In this document: positions 26,996-35,028 of the stretch, in pieces
Layout: every line of letters begins with the position of its first letter
Numbering within the stretch: position 1 is the first letter of the stretch
DNA from: Streptomyces sp. 135
GTDB taxonomy: Bacteria > Actinomycetota > Actinomycetes > Streptomycetales > Streptomycetaceae
Assembly (NCBI RefSeq): GCF_020026305.1
Contig: NZ_CP075691.1
Span: forward strand, 6,510,001-6,574,000
Direction: 5' to 3'
Length of the DNA stretch: 64,000 nucleotides
Program-made: the position numbers and the translations under genes
The notes under the pieces: model-generated
The model's input: only the letters and a program-made list of their open reading frames with translations
What the model was told of the DNA's origin: nothing
Database searches by the model: none

Positions 26996-28283
26996 CGCCG
27001 CGTCCCCGCTCGCCCCTCAGGAGGGCGCGGCCGTGCTGCCCGTCCCGCTGGAGGACCTCGCGGACGTACCCACCCCCGCCTACGTCTACGACCTCGCCGA
27101 AGTCCGCCGCAACCACGCGCGGTTGCGGGCCTCCCTGCCCGAGCGGGCCGGCCTGTACTACTCACTGAAGGCCAACCCGCACCCCGCGCTGCTGCGCACC
27201 CTGCGCGAAGGCGGCGCCAGGCCCGAGGTGTGCTCCACCGGCGAACTCACCGCCGCGCTTCAGGCGGGCTGGGCCGCCGACACGGTGCTGTACACAGGCC
27301 CCGGAAAGCGTGACGCGGAGATCACCGACGCGCTGGAGCGCGGCGTACGGTTCTTCTCCGTCGACTCGCCGCACGCCATCGGGCAACTGAGCCGTCTGGC
27401 GGAGGAGTCCGGGGTCACCGCCCGCTGTCTGCTGCGGATCAACGACGACGAGCCGGTGCCGGGGCAGGGCCTCGCGATGACCGGGGTGGCCTCGCAGTTC
27501 GGTGCCGACGCCGGCTGGGTCCTCGCCGAACCCGCCCGATTCGCGAACCGGCCGCACGCCCGCGTCGTCGGCCTGCACCTGTACATGGGCAGCAACCTCG
27601 GCGAAGTCGACGCCCTGGAAGCGCAGTTCGCCCGCACCCTGCGCACCGCGCGGACTCTCGACGCCACCCTGTCCGCGCACGGGGTGCGCTGCGAGGTGCT
27701 CGACCTCGGCGGCGGCTTCGGCGCGCCCTTCGCCCGCGCCGGCCACGCCCCCGACCTGCGGGCCCTGCGGCCCCGCCTGGAGGCGCTGTTCGACGAGGAG
27801 ATACCCGGCTGGCGCGACGGCGGCCCCGAGGTCGTCTTCGAGTCCGGGCGCCACCTCGTCGGGACCGCGGGCACCCTGCTCACGGCCGTACTCGACGTCA
27901 AGCGCTCGCACGGCAAGGACATCGTGGTCCTCGAATCCGGCATCAACCACCTGGGCGGCATGGCGGGGATGCGGCGGCTCCCCCCGCTCGACCCGACCCT
28001 GGTCGCCGCCCAGGAGCCGCGGGAGGCGGGAGAGTTGACGGCACTCGTCGCGGGACCCCTGTGCACCCCCCTCGACACCTGGTCCCGTGCCGCGCGGCTG
28101 CCCGCGCTGCGCCCGCACGACCTGGTCGCCGTGCCCAACGTCGGCGCCTACGGCCTGTCGGCGAGCCTCGTCGCCTTCCTCGGGCATCCACTGCCCGCGG
28201 AGGCCGTGGTCGACAGCGACCGCCCGGGGACGGCCCCGGAGATATCCCGTACCACCCTTATCCGGCAAGGAGTCATGGACTGA
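26979..28283 (+). CDS. Fold-III PLP decarboxylase (BtrK/VinO-like)
   Basis: 434-aa alanine-racemase-fold decarboxylase of the ornithine/diaminopimelate group. The PLP lysine is in YYSLKANPHPALL; HLYMGSN and LDLGGGFGAPF form the glycine-rich phosphate cup; ESGRHLVG and GPLCTPLD are conserved active-site stretches. In butirosin and vicenistatin pathways such enzymes decarboxylate a glutamyl- or aspartyl-type residue while it is bound to an ACP. GTG 26979 overlaps the ligase; the stop overlaps the ACP start (TGATG). Confidence 0.88.
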   Translation: MSTPADAASPLAPQEGAAVLPVPLEDLADVPTPAYVYDLAEVRRNHARLRASLPERAGLYYSLKANPHPALLRTLREGGARPEVCSTGELTAALQAGWAADTVLYTGPGKRDAEITDALERGVRFFSVDSPHAIGQLSRLAEESGVTARCLLRINDDEPVPGQGLAMTGVASQFGADAGWVLAEPARFANRPHARVVGLHLYMGSNLGEVDALEAQFARTLRTARTLDATLSAHGVRCEVLDLGGGFGAPFARAGHAPDLRALRPRLEALFDEEIPGWRDGGPEVVFESGRHLVGTAGTLLTAVLDVKRSHGKDIVVLESGINHLGGMAGMRRLPPLDPTLVAAQEPREAGELTALVAGPLCTPLDTWSRAARLPALRPHDLVAVPNVGAYGLSASLVAFLGHPLPAEAVVDSDRPGTAPEISRTTLIRQGVMD

Positions 28284-28534
28284 TGGACGCTCGTTTCGTT
28301 GAACTGCTCACCCCTTTCCTCAAGTTCCTGGGCGAGCACGAGATCGGCGCGGATTCCTCCCTGCGCGATCTCGGGCTCGACTCGATGCAGGCCATCGAGC
28401 TGCTCTTCGCGATCGAGGACACCTTCGAGGTGACGCTCCCGGACGACGACATGAACGACGCGACGTTCGCCACGGCGGGCAGCCTGTGGCAGGCGGTCGA
28501 CGCGGCGCTGACGGCCCAGGGCGTGGCGGCGTGA
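28283..28534 (+). CDS. Acyl carrier protein (canonical)
   Basis: 83-aa ACP with GLDSMQAIELL; Ser34 is the pantetheine site, followed by acidic helix II and FEVTLPDDDM. In contrast with the two other carrier domains of the operon it keeps the DS motif. It is coupled to the decarboxylase before it (TGATG) and the acyl-CoA-dehydrogenase-like gene after it (GTGA), which marks it as the likely carrier for decarboxylation and oxidation. Confidence 0.9.
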   Translation: MDARFVELLTPFLKFLGEHEIGADSSLRDLGLDSMQAIELLFAIEDTFEVTLPDDDMNDATFATAGSLWQAVDAALTAQGVAA

Positions 28535-29718
28535 CGCTCACCGACCTCGAAGCGGCCGTCGACGCCGACGTGCGGTGGGCCGACCGGGTCGCCGCCGTGG
28601 CGGCCGTCGCCGCCGAGCACGCGGCGCGCAGGGACCAGGACGCGTCCTTCCCCGTCGAGGCGCTCACCGAACTGCGCCGCACCCGGCTGCTCGGCCTGCT
28701 GGTGCCACGGGAGTACGGCGGACTCGGCGGCACCGTCGCCGACCTGGTCGAGGCGGGCATCACGCTCGGCAGGGCCGACACGTCCGTAGCGATGATCTTC
28801 GCGATGCACTGCCAGCAGACCGAGGCCGTGGTCCGCCACGGCAGCGCACGGCTGCGCGCCGAACTCCTGCCGCGGATCGCCGCCGGCCAGGTGTATCTCG
28901 CCTCGGTCACCACCGAGGCGGGCAAGGGCGGCCACCTGCTCACCTCGCGGGCGGCGCTCGCCACCGCGGGCGACGAGCTCGTCATCGACCGCTTCGCGCC
29001 CATCGTCACCGGTGGCGGCCACGCCGACGGATTCCTGGTCACCATGCTCGCCCCCGGCGCCGCGGGGCCCGGCCAGGTCTCCCTCGTCTACGCGGACCGG
29101 GCACAGCTCGACATCCGGCCCTCCGGGGAGTGGCAGCCCCTGGGCATGCGGGCCAGCCACAGCGGAGCGCTCCAGCTGACCGGCACGGTGCCGGCCCATC
29201 ACGTCATCGGCGAGCACGGGCAGTTCCACACCGTCGCCGCCACCGTCTTCGGGCCGCTCGCGCACCTGGGCTGGTCGGCGTGTTGGCTGGGCACGGCGGC
29301 CGGAGCGCTCTCGCGGGTGCTGAAGCTGCTCCGCTCCCCGCAGGGCCGGGGCGGCACGGACCTGTCCTCCGAGCTGCTGCTCACGCGTCTGTCGAAGGTC
29401 CGCCAGCGCTTGGACACCGTGCACGCCCTGCTCACCAGGACGCAGCAGACCGTCCAGGACAGTCCGGACCTGAGCGTGCCCCGTGTGCAGCTCCAGCTCA
29501 ACGCCCTCAAGATCACCGCGGCCGAGATGTGCCACAGCGCGGTCGACGAGCTGGTGACCGCGGTCGGCATGCGCCACGGCTACCTCAAGAACTCGCCGAC
29601 CCGCCTGGAACAGGCGCTGCGCGATCTGCGCTCGGCCGCCCTGAACTACAGCAACGACCGCCTGCACCTGGCGGACGGCAGGCTCGCACTCCTCGATCCG
29701 GAGGTGCGCTTTGTCTGA
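28531..29718 (+). CDS. Acyl-CoA-dehydrogenase-fold flavoprotein
   Basis: 395 aa, all three ACAD domains present: N-terminal helices, beta-domain with SVTTEAGKGGHL in place of the usual FAD-contacting segment, and C-terminal helices ending GMRHGYLKNSPTRLEQALRD. The turn that normally carries YEGT with the catalytic Glu reads ALNYSNDRL, so the base is absent at that site. It may therefore oxidise an ACP-bound substrate by another residue, or act as an ACAD-fold monooxygenase fed by the flavin reductase of this operon. Confidence 0.82.
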   Translation: MTLTDLEAAVDADVRWADRVAAVAAVAAEHAARRDQDASFPVEALTELRRTRLLGLLVPREYGGLGGTVADLVEAGITLGRADTSVAMIFAMHCQQTEAVVRHGSARLRAELLPRIAAGQVYLASVTTEAGKGGHLLTSRAALATAGDELVIDRFAPIVTGGGHADGFLVTMLAPGAAGPGQVSLVYADRAQLDIRPSGEWQPLGMRASHSGALQLTGTVPAHHVIGEHGQFHTVAATVFGPLAHLGWSACWLGTAAGALSRVLKLLRSPQGRGGTDLSSELLLTRLSKVRQRLDTVHALLTRTQQTVQDSPDLSVPRVQLQLNALKITAAEMCHSAVDELVTAVGMRHGYLKNSPTRLEQALRDLRSAALNYSNDRLHLADGRLALLDPEVRFV

Positions 29719-30448
29719 CGACGGAACCGACCCGTTTCTCCCCGACGGCACCCACCCGCCTCTTTGCGACGGCTTCCGGGCGGCGGTCGGGCGGGCCCTG
29801 GAACCGCTGCCCGGGGACGCCACGCTCCCGCGGGTGTGCGGTGCGCTCGGCGCCGCCGGAATCCTCGCCGGGGTCTACCGCCGCACGGGCCGTGACGGAC
29901 CCGTCGCCGACCCGGGACGGCTCGGGGCACTGCTTGCCGCCACGGATGCCCGGGGCGACAACGGCGTCACGCTCGGCGTGCTGGTGCAGACGGCGAGCGC
30001 GGTGCCCCTGCTGGGGTCCGCGCCGGCGGGATCGCCCGCGGCACGGGTGTACGAGGAGGCGCTGCGCGGGGCGACGACCGTGGCCCTCGCCGCCACGGAC
30101 GCCGCGGCCCCCGGCTCGGACCTGGCCGGACTCGGCACCGAAGTGAGCGTGATCGGCGACGAGTTGACGCTCACCGGCGGCAAGCGGTGGGCCACCGGTG
30201 CCTGCGTGGCCGGCCATCTCCTGGTCCTCGCCAGGCACCGGCCGGGCCGCCACTTCACCAGCTTCACCTGGGTGCTCGTCCCCGCGGACGCGCCCGGCGT
30301 CGAGATCGTGAACGCGGCGACGGACCTGCTGCCCGGATCGGCCACCGGCCACATCCGGTTCGACTCCGTCCGGCTCCCCGCCGACCACGTCATCGGCTGG
30401 CCCCTGCCCGACCACCGTCATCGGCACCGGCAGGGCCAGACGACGTAA
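29711..30448 (+). CDS. Acyl-CoA-dehydrogenase-like protein, C-terminally broken
   Basis: 245 aa. Contains the N-terminal helical and beta-domains of an ACAD (ALAATDAAAPGSDLAGLG; GGKRWATGACVAGHLLVL; FDSVRLPADHVIGWP) and then ends in a non-homologous HRHRHRQGQTT tail. The C-terminal helical domain of about 140 residues is missing; a recognisable end piece reappears in the +1 frame at 30480-30764. The intervening helices are too short, so this looks like a deletion with frameshift rather than a sequencing slip of one base. Likely inactive, unless it assembles with the preceding ACAD. Overlaps that gene by 8 bases. Confidence 0.7.
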   Translation: MSDDGTDPFLPDGTHPPLCDGFRAAVGRALEPLPGDATLPRVCGALGAAGILAGVYRRTGRDGPVADPGRLGALLAATDARGDNGVTLGVLVQTASAVPLLGSAPAGSPAARVYEEALRGATTVALAATDAAAPGSDLAGLGTEVSVIGDELTLTGGKRWATGACVAGHLLVLARHRPGRHFTSFTWVLVPADAPGVEIVNAATDLLPGSATGHIRFDSVRLPADHVIGWPLPDHRHRHRQGQTT

Positions 30449-30479
30449 GCGTGGGCGTCGCACTGGTCGTTCGCCCGCC

Positions 30480-30764
30480 TCGTCACAGACGCATGCGCGA
30501 CGCATCGTCGAGGAGCAGGATCTGGCGGCCGCGGCCCTCCTGAAGTCCGCCGTAGGCCTGGCCGCGGACGAGGTGCTCGCCTGCTGCGCACAGCTCCAGG
30601 GAGCGGAGACTGCCGAGGCCGCCGTCCTCGGCATCGGCGGCGTGCAACGTCGGACGGCGCGCGCACGCCTTGGTGCGCTGGCGCAGGACCGCGGGGCGCG
30701 GTGCGCCGCGCCAGGTGCTGCCGCCTTCTGCCGAACCCGGCGTCGGGATCAGCGTCTCCCATGA
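30480..30764 (+). pseudogene. Displaced C-terminal piece of the acyl-CoA dehydrogenase
   Basis: Frame +1 relative to the upstream gene reads RRIVEEQDLAAAALLKSAVG then LAADEVLACCAQLQGAE, coding-like and matching the last helices of ACADs. It has no ribosome site. It overlaps the start region of the phosphopantetheinyl transferase, which is normal for the end of a coupled gene. Confidence 0.5.
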
Positions 30765-31107
30765 CGGCGGCACCATCGCCGCCGCCGTGGGGCCGGGGCG
30801 GCGCGTCGGCGTCGACGTCCAACTGCCGCCCGAGCTGCTCTCGGACGCATTGGTGCGCCGGTGCCTGCGGGGCCGCGCCCCCCAGGTGTCCGCCCTGCCG
30901 GAACCCGACAGGTCCACCGAGTTCGCCCGCGTGTGGACCGTGCAGGAGGCCTGCGTGAAGGCGGAGGGCACCGGGCTCGCCGGCAGCCCCTGGACGATCG
31001 ACGTGGAACCGGGCCGCGACAGGGGCCGCTGGGGCCCCTACCGCTGGGTGAGCCTGCGCCGCTCGCCGATCCCCCTGAGCTGTGCCTTCACGGACCTGGA
31101 GCGATGA
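30670..31107 (+). CDS. 4'-phosphopantetheinyl transferase
   Basis: About 145 aa from TTG 30670 (GTG 30673 possible; the frame is open back to 30556 without a better start). The core is intact: GISVSHDGGTIAAAV, then RVGVDVQ with the Mg-binding Asp, and WTVQEACVKAEGTGLAG, the W-x-x-x-E-x-x-x-K helix with Gln before the Glu. It is short compared with Sfp-type enzymes because the N-terminal half-domain is largely absent. It would convert the three carrier domains of this operon to holo form. Its stop overlaps the next start (ATGA). Confidence 0.75.
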   Translation: MVRWRRTAGRGAPRQVLPPSAEPGVGISVSHDGGTIAAAVGPGRRVGVDVQLPPELLSDALVRRCLRGRAPQVSALPEPDRSTEFARVWTVQEACVKAEGTGLAGSPWTIDVEPGRDRGRWGPYRWVSLRRSPIPLSCAFTDLER

Positions 31108-32141
31108 TGACGACGACGACCCTCACGGCCTCGCCGCCGCGCCTGAGCTGCTACACCACGAACCTGGTCGCCTACCTGTCCGCGGACCTGCCCGACGCCG
31201 GACGGCACTTCGCCGCATCCGTACGACTCGCCGTCCGCACCGGTCTGCCACCGGGCCGGCTGGCCTTCTCCCACCACACCCGGGTCGACACGGCGACGGG
31301 CCTCGGCCCGCTCACCTACCGGAGCGCCGCCGACCGGCAGCGGGCCCACGCCGGGCTCGCCCGCGAACTCGCCCTGCGCGGCCGGGTTCTCGCCGTCGGC
31401 AACACCCGCCACCTGCCCTGGTCGCCGGGGTACGGCCGCGCCGACGCGCCGCACTGGCTGCTCCTGCACGACCACCGCGACGGGTGCTGGCTGGTCGCCG
31501 ACCACTTCACCGCCCTCACACCGCACGGCCCGCAGGAGCCCTACCTGGGCTGGCTGGACGGAGACGAACTGACCCTGGCCCTCACACCGGTGCCCGACCC
31601 GGCGCCGGAGGTCGCGCTGCGGGACAGGCTCGCCCTGGGCAGCGCCGCCCCGGTGCCCGGTCCCGGCCACTTCCGGTGGCTGGAGCGGGAGCCGGCGGCG
31701 GACGGGGCCTGTCCGGCCCCCGACGCCCCGGAAGCCACCGTTCTCGGCACCGGGGCCACCGCGCCCGACGAGGGGAGCTGGCTGTTCGGCCTGCCCGACG
31801 TCCTCTCGTACGTACGCGACGTGCTCGTCGCCGATCCGACGGCGGCCGGCCGGTACGCCGACGACCTGTGGGCGGCGGGCTGTCACCACGCCCACCGCCT
31901 GACCGTGCTCGCCGAGTCCGGCGCCATGAGCCGCGCGGACGTGGACACGCTGACCGCCCTCTGGGCCGAACTGCCCCGCGTCCTGCGCTTCGCGGCCCAG
32001 TCCGCCGAGCGCGGACGCCCGCGTGCGGGGCTTGTGGGCGCGGCCTTCGACAGGCTGCTCGACGCGCTCCGGCCGCTCCCGAACGACCTGCACACCCACG
32101 CGCTCCCAGCGCCCCCGCACACCCTGGAAGGACAGCAGTGA
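31104..32141 (+). CDS. Second BtrH-like acyltransferase
   Basis: 345 aa. The N-terminal half parallels the BtrH-like domain of the gene at 24264: Cys16 (RLSCYTT), the LPWSPGY loop, His in APHWLLLHD and Asp in VADHFTALTPHG. The C-terminal half is helical and resembles the linker region of the first protein, but no carrier domain follows. Probably transfers an ACP-bound acyl group to an amine or hydroxyl. Two such enzymes imply two transfer steps or a heterodimer. Coupled on both sides. Confidence 0.72.
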   Translation: MMTTTTLTASPPRLSCYTTNLVAYLSADLPDAGRHFAASVRLAVRTGLPPGRLAFSHHTRVDTATGLGPLTYRSAADRQRAHAGLARELALRGRVLAVGNTRHLPWSPGYGRADAPHWLLLHDHRDGCWLVADHFTALTPHGPQEPYLGWLDGDELTLALTPVPDPAPEVALRDRLALGSAAPVPGPGHFRWLEREPAADGACPAPDAPEATVLGTGATAPDEGSWLFGLPDVLSYVRDVLVADPTAAGRYADDLWAAGCHHAHRLTVLAESGAMSRADVDTLTALWAELPRVLRFAAQSAERGRPRAGLVGAAFDRLLDALRPLPNDLHTHALPAPPHTLEGQQ

Positions 32142-33685
32142 AGGAGACCCTGTACGAGTGGTTCGCGGCGTCGGTCGCCGCGCACCCGCACGAACCCGCC
32201 CTCGAGGTGGGCACGGACCGCCTGACCTACGGGCAACTGGACGCACTGGCCCAGCGCCTCGCCGCCGAGCTGGTCGCGGCCCACGGCGGTGTGCCCGACC
32301 GGGTGGGGCTGCTCGCCGAGCGCAGCGCCACGGCCTACGCCGGGTACCTGGCGGTGCAGCGCCTCGGCGCCACCGTCGTTCCGCTCAACCCCGCCTTCCC
32401 GGCGGCCCGTACCGAGGCCGTGGTGACGGCGGGCCGCCTCGACCTCGTCCTCGCCGAGGAGCGGGGGAGCGCGGCCGGCCTCTCCGTTCCCGTCCTCGTA
32501 CCGGACCTGACGGCGCCGTACGCCGGTGCGTTGCCGGAGCTGTCCCGATACCGCGCCACCCCGGACGGCATCGCGTACGTGCTGTTCACCTCCGGCTCGA
32601 CGGGCAGGCCGAAGGGCGTGCCGATCCGGCACCGCGAGGTGTGCGCGTATCTCTCGCACGTCGTGGAGCGGTACGAGGTGCGGCCGGGCAGCCGGGTCTC
32701 ACAGACCTTCGATCTGACCTTCGACCTCTCGGTCTTCGACATGTTCACCGCCTGGGGCGGCGGCGGCACTCTGGTGGTGCCGGACCGCGCGGACCTGATG
32801 GCGCCCGTGCGTTGGGCCGCCCGGCAGGGGCTGACCCACTGGTTCTCCGTACCGTCGATGGTCTCCTACGCGAGCCGCATGCGCTCCCTGGGCCCCGACC
32901 GGATGCCCTCCTTGCGCTGGAGCCTCTTCTGCGGTGAGCCACTGACCGTGCAGCAGGCGCGGGCCTGGGCCGGCGCGGCGCCGAACAGCACGCTGGAGAA
33001 CCTGTACGGGCCGACCGAACTCACCATCAGCTGTGCCCAGTTCCGGCTTCCGGCGGACCCCGGCGCGTGGCCGGAAACCGGCAACGGCACCGTTCCCGTC
33101 GGCCAGCTCCATCCGGGGCTCGAACACCGGATCCTGGACGAGCGGGGCCGGCCCGCCGACCAGGGCGAGCTGGTCGTGCGCGGCGCCCAGCGGTTCCCCG
33201 GCTACCTCGACCCGGCCGACAACGCGGGCCGGTTCGTGCGGTACGCCGAGGACGGGTCGAGGGCCGCGGAGAGCTACGAAGGCGACGGGCCGCTGACCGA
33301 CGGGCACTGGTACCGCACCGGGGACCGGGTCCGCCGTGCCGGCCCCGGCACCGGGCTCGTCCACCTCGGCCGGCTCGACCAGCAGGTCAAGGTGCGCGGC
33401 TACCGGGTGGAACTCGGCGAGATCGAGGCCGTGTTGCGCGCACAGCCCGGGGTGGTTGACGCGGTCGTCGTCGCGGTCGCGGGACACGGCGGCGAGACCG
33501 TACTGGAGGCGGTCTGCACGGGGAGCGGTCCGGACCCGGACGACCTGGCCCGCGCGCTGCGGGCGCGGCTGCCCGCGTACATGGTGCCGCGCGGCATCGC
33601 GGTCTTCGCCGAGCTGCCGCTCAACGCCAACGGCAAGATCGACCGGAAGGTCCTGGCCGCGAGCCTGGGGGCCCGTCATGGCTGA
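32138..33685 (+). CDS. Amino acid adenylation ligase (NRPS A-domain-like)
   Basis: 515-aa stand-alone adenylation enzyme. Core motifs in order: LTYGQL, LFTSGSTGRPKGV, FDLTFDLSVFDMFTAW, NLYGPTELT, YRTGDRV, VKVRGYRVELGEIE and NGKIDRK. Closest in style to the D-alanine-carrier-ligase group that contains vicenistatin VinM, which adds an aminoacyl cap to a beta-aminoacyl-ACP. GTG 32138 overlaps the preceding stop; no carrier domain is fused. Confidence 0.88.
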   Translation: MKETLYEWFAASVAAHPHEPALEVGTDRLTYGQLDALAQRLAAELVAAHGGVPDRVGLLAERSATAYAGYLAVQRLGATVVPLNPAFPAARTEAVVTAGRLDLVLAEERGSAAGLSVPVLVPDLTAPYAGALPELSRYRATPDGIAYVLFTSGSTGRPKGVPIRHREVCAYLSHVVERYEVRPGSRVSQTFDLTFDLSVFDMFTAWGGGGTLVVPDRADLMAPVRWAARQGLTHWFSVPSMVSYASRMRSLGPDRMPSLRWSLFCGEPLTVQQARAWAGAAPNSTLENLYGPTELTISCAQFRLPADPGAWPETGNGTVPVGQLHPGLEHRILDERGRPADQGELVVRGAQRFPGYLDPADNAGRFVRYAEDGSRAAESYEGDGPLTDGHWYRTGDRVRRAGPGTGLVHLGRLDQQVKVRGYRVELGEIEAVLRAQPGVVDAVVVAVAGHGGETVLEAVCTGSGPDPDDLARALRARLPAYMVPRGIAVFAELPLNANGKIDRKVLAASLGARHG

Positions 33686-34244
33686 ACCCACGCTGGTCTC
33701 CGGCAGCCTGCCGCTCGCGCTCCTGGACGACGCCTCGCCCGCGGTCACCGCGGACGGCTACCGCGCCGCCGTCTCCAGACTGCCCACCGGAGTCACCGTC
33801 ATCACCGCCAGCGGGCCCGAAGGCCCGGTCGGCTGCACGGCCAACGCGGTCATGTCGCTCTCCCTGGAGCCGCCGAGCCTCCTCGTCTGCCTGGGCAGCC
33901 GGAGCGCCACCCTGGACCGGATCCGGGCGGCGGGCTCCTTCGCCGTGAACGTGCTGACCTGGTCCGACCGCGCGCTCACCCGGAAGTTCGCCACCGGCAC
34001 GGCGGCCGAACGGTTCGCCGGGGTCGGCTGGGACCTCATGCACCAGGTCCCCGTCCTCAGCCGGTCCGCCGCGGCGATGGTGTGCGAGGTCCACGAGCTG
34101 GTACCCCTGTTCGACCACACGCTCGTGGTCGGCACGGTCACGTGGGCGCAGGCGGGCGAGGCGGACCCGGCCCTGTACTACGGCAACGAGCTGCGCGCGC
34201 TGGGGCCCGTGGACATGGCGAGTGGATCTGACCAGCGGACCTGA
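33678..34244 (+). CDS. Flavin reductase (HpaC/VlmR-like)
   Basis: 188-aa split-barrel NAD(P)H:flavin reductase: SRLPTGVTVITASGPEGPVGCTANA, SLEPPSLLVCL, FAVNVL and a C-terminal LYYGNELRAL. It supplies reduced flavin to a partner monooxygenase. It is the last gene of the coupled operon, overlapping the ligase by 8 bases. Partners in the locus could be the ACAD-fold proteins, as in valanimycin where an ACAD-fold N-hydroxylase uses such a reductase. Confidence 0.88.
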   Translation: MAEPTLVSGSLPLALLDDASPAVTADGYRAAVSRLPTGVTVITASGPEGPVGCTANAVMSLSLEPPSLLVCLGSRSATLDRIRAAGSFAVNVLTWSDRALTRKFATGTAAERFAGVGWDLMHQVPVLSRSAAAMVCEVHELVPLFDHTLVVGTVTWAQAGEADPALYYGNELRALGPVDMASGSDQRT

Positions 34245-34272
34245 GAAGCGGACCTGAGAAGCGGACCTGACT
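34234..34272 (+). repeat. 13-base tandem repeat, three copies
   Basis: Unit AGCGGACCTGAGA at 34234, 34247 and 34260 (last two bases changed in the third). The first copy contains the stop codon of the flavin reductase. Confidence 0.9.
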
Positions 34273-34278
34273 AAGTGA
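34268..34278. promoter_or_regulatory. Candidate LysR-type site upstream of the HPP gene
   Basis: TGACTAAGTGA; its reverse complement differs by one base from the perfect palindrome TGACTTAGTCA at 36056-36066. It lies 43 bases before the HPP-family gene. Confidence 0.35.
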
Positions 34279-34320
34279 CAGGGCGCGCCTTCTGTCGCCG
34301 CCCCGGCGGAATTTAGCGTC

Positions 34321-34926
34321 ATGCGCATGGCAACAGAGACTCCGACTCCGACTCCGACTCCGACCCCGACCGTGACCCCGTCCCCGACCGAGACGCGGGA
34401 CGTCGACACGTCCTCCCGAGCGGATCGCCCGCTGCTCAGGATCCTGACCAGCAAGGCGCCCCCGAGGCCGGCGTGGAAGGGGCTGATCCCCGCCACCCTG
34501 TGCGCCGTGGCCGCCCTGCTGGCCCTGGTGGGTCTCGGTGCCCTGGCGCATCAGGTGCTGCTCGTGCCGCCGCTGGCCGCCAGCGCCGCGCTGATCTTCG
34601 GCGCCCCGGCGCTCCCGCTGTCGCAGCCGCGCAGCGTCATAGGAGGGCAACTGCTCTCCGCGGGCACCGGTTTCGTCGTACTCGCCGTGGGCGGTGGCTC
34701 GATGGCCGCCGCCGCGGTGGCGGGGGGACTCGCGCTCGGCGTGATGGTGGTGGCGCGTACCCCGCACTCACCCGCCGCGGCCACCGCGGTGATCGTCGTC
34801 CTGACGGAGCCGGCGGTGCTGACCTTCCTGTCGCTGCTGGCCCTGGCGGCCGTCGTGCTGGTCGTCATCGGCATGGCGGCGGGCCTGAACCGGGCCGCCC
34901 CCTCCTACCCGTCCTACTGGTGGTAG
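34321..34926 (+). CDS. HPP-family membrane protein
   Basis: 201 aa. The N-terminus is a low-complexity Thr-Pro run encoded by a hexanucleotide repeat (about 34336-34380), followed by about four to five membrane helices with LLVPPLAASAALIFGAP and LPLSQPRSVIGGQ, typical of HPP proteins implicated in anion (nitrite) transport in other organisms. ATG 34327 is an alternative start. The role in the locus is unclear; if nitrite chemistry is involved, transport would be relevant (speculative). Confidence 0.75.
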   Translation: MRMATETPTPTPTPTPTVTPSPTETRDVDTSSRADRPLLRILTSKAPPRPAWKGLIPATLCAVAALLALVGLGALAHQVLLVPPLAASAALIFGAPALPLSQPRSVIGGQLLSAGTGFVVLAVGGGSMAAAAVAGGLALGVMVVARTPHSPAAATAVIVVLTEPAVLTFLSLLALAAVVLVVIGMAAGLNRAAPSYPSYWW

Positions 34927-34933
34927 TCCAGGC

Positions 34934-35000
34934 CGTCCGGTCATACACCGAATCCCGCACCGCGAGCGACGCGGTGCGGGATTCGGTGTATGACCGGACG
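34934..35000. terminator. Bidirectional terminator with 30-bp perfect stem
   Basis: Arms 34934-34963 and 34971-35000 are exact reverse complements, loop GAGCGAC. It separates the convergent HPP and LysR genes, ending 29 bases from the LysR stop. Such a long perfect stem is unusual. Confidence 0.9.
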
Positions 35001-35028
35001 ATGGGTCAGGCGATCGGTCAGGCGAGGA

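Noticed and set aside
34234..34272. CRISPR-like array
   Set aside because: Units are contiguous 13-mers with no spacers; the other tandem repeats (49737, 52720, 60931) also lack spacers and no cas genes are present.
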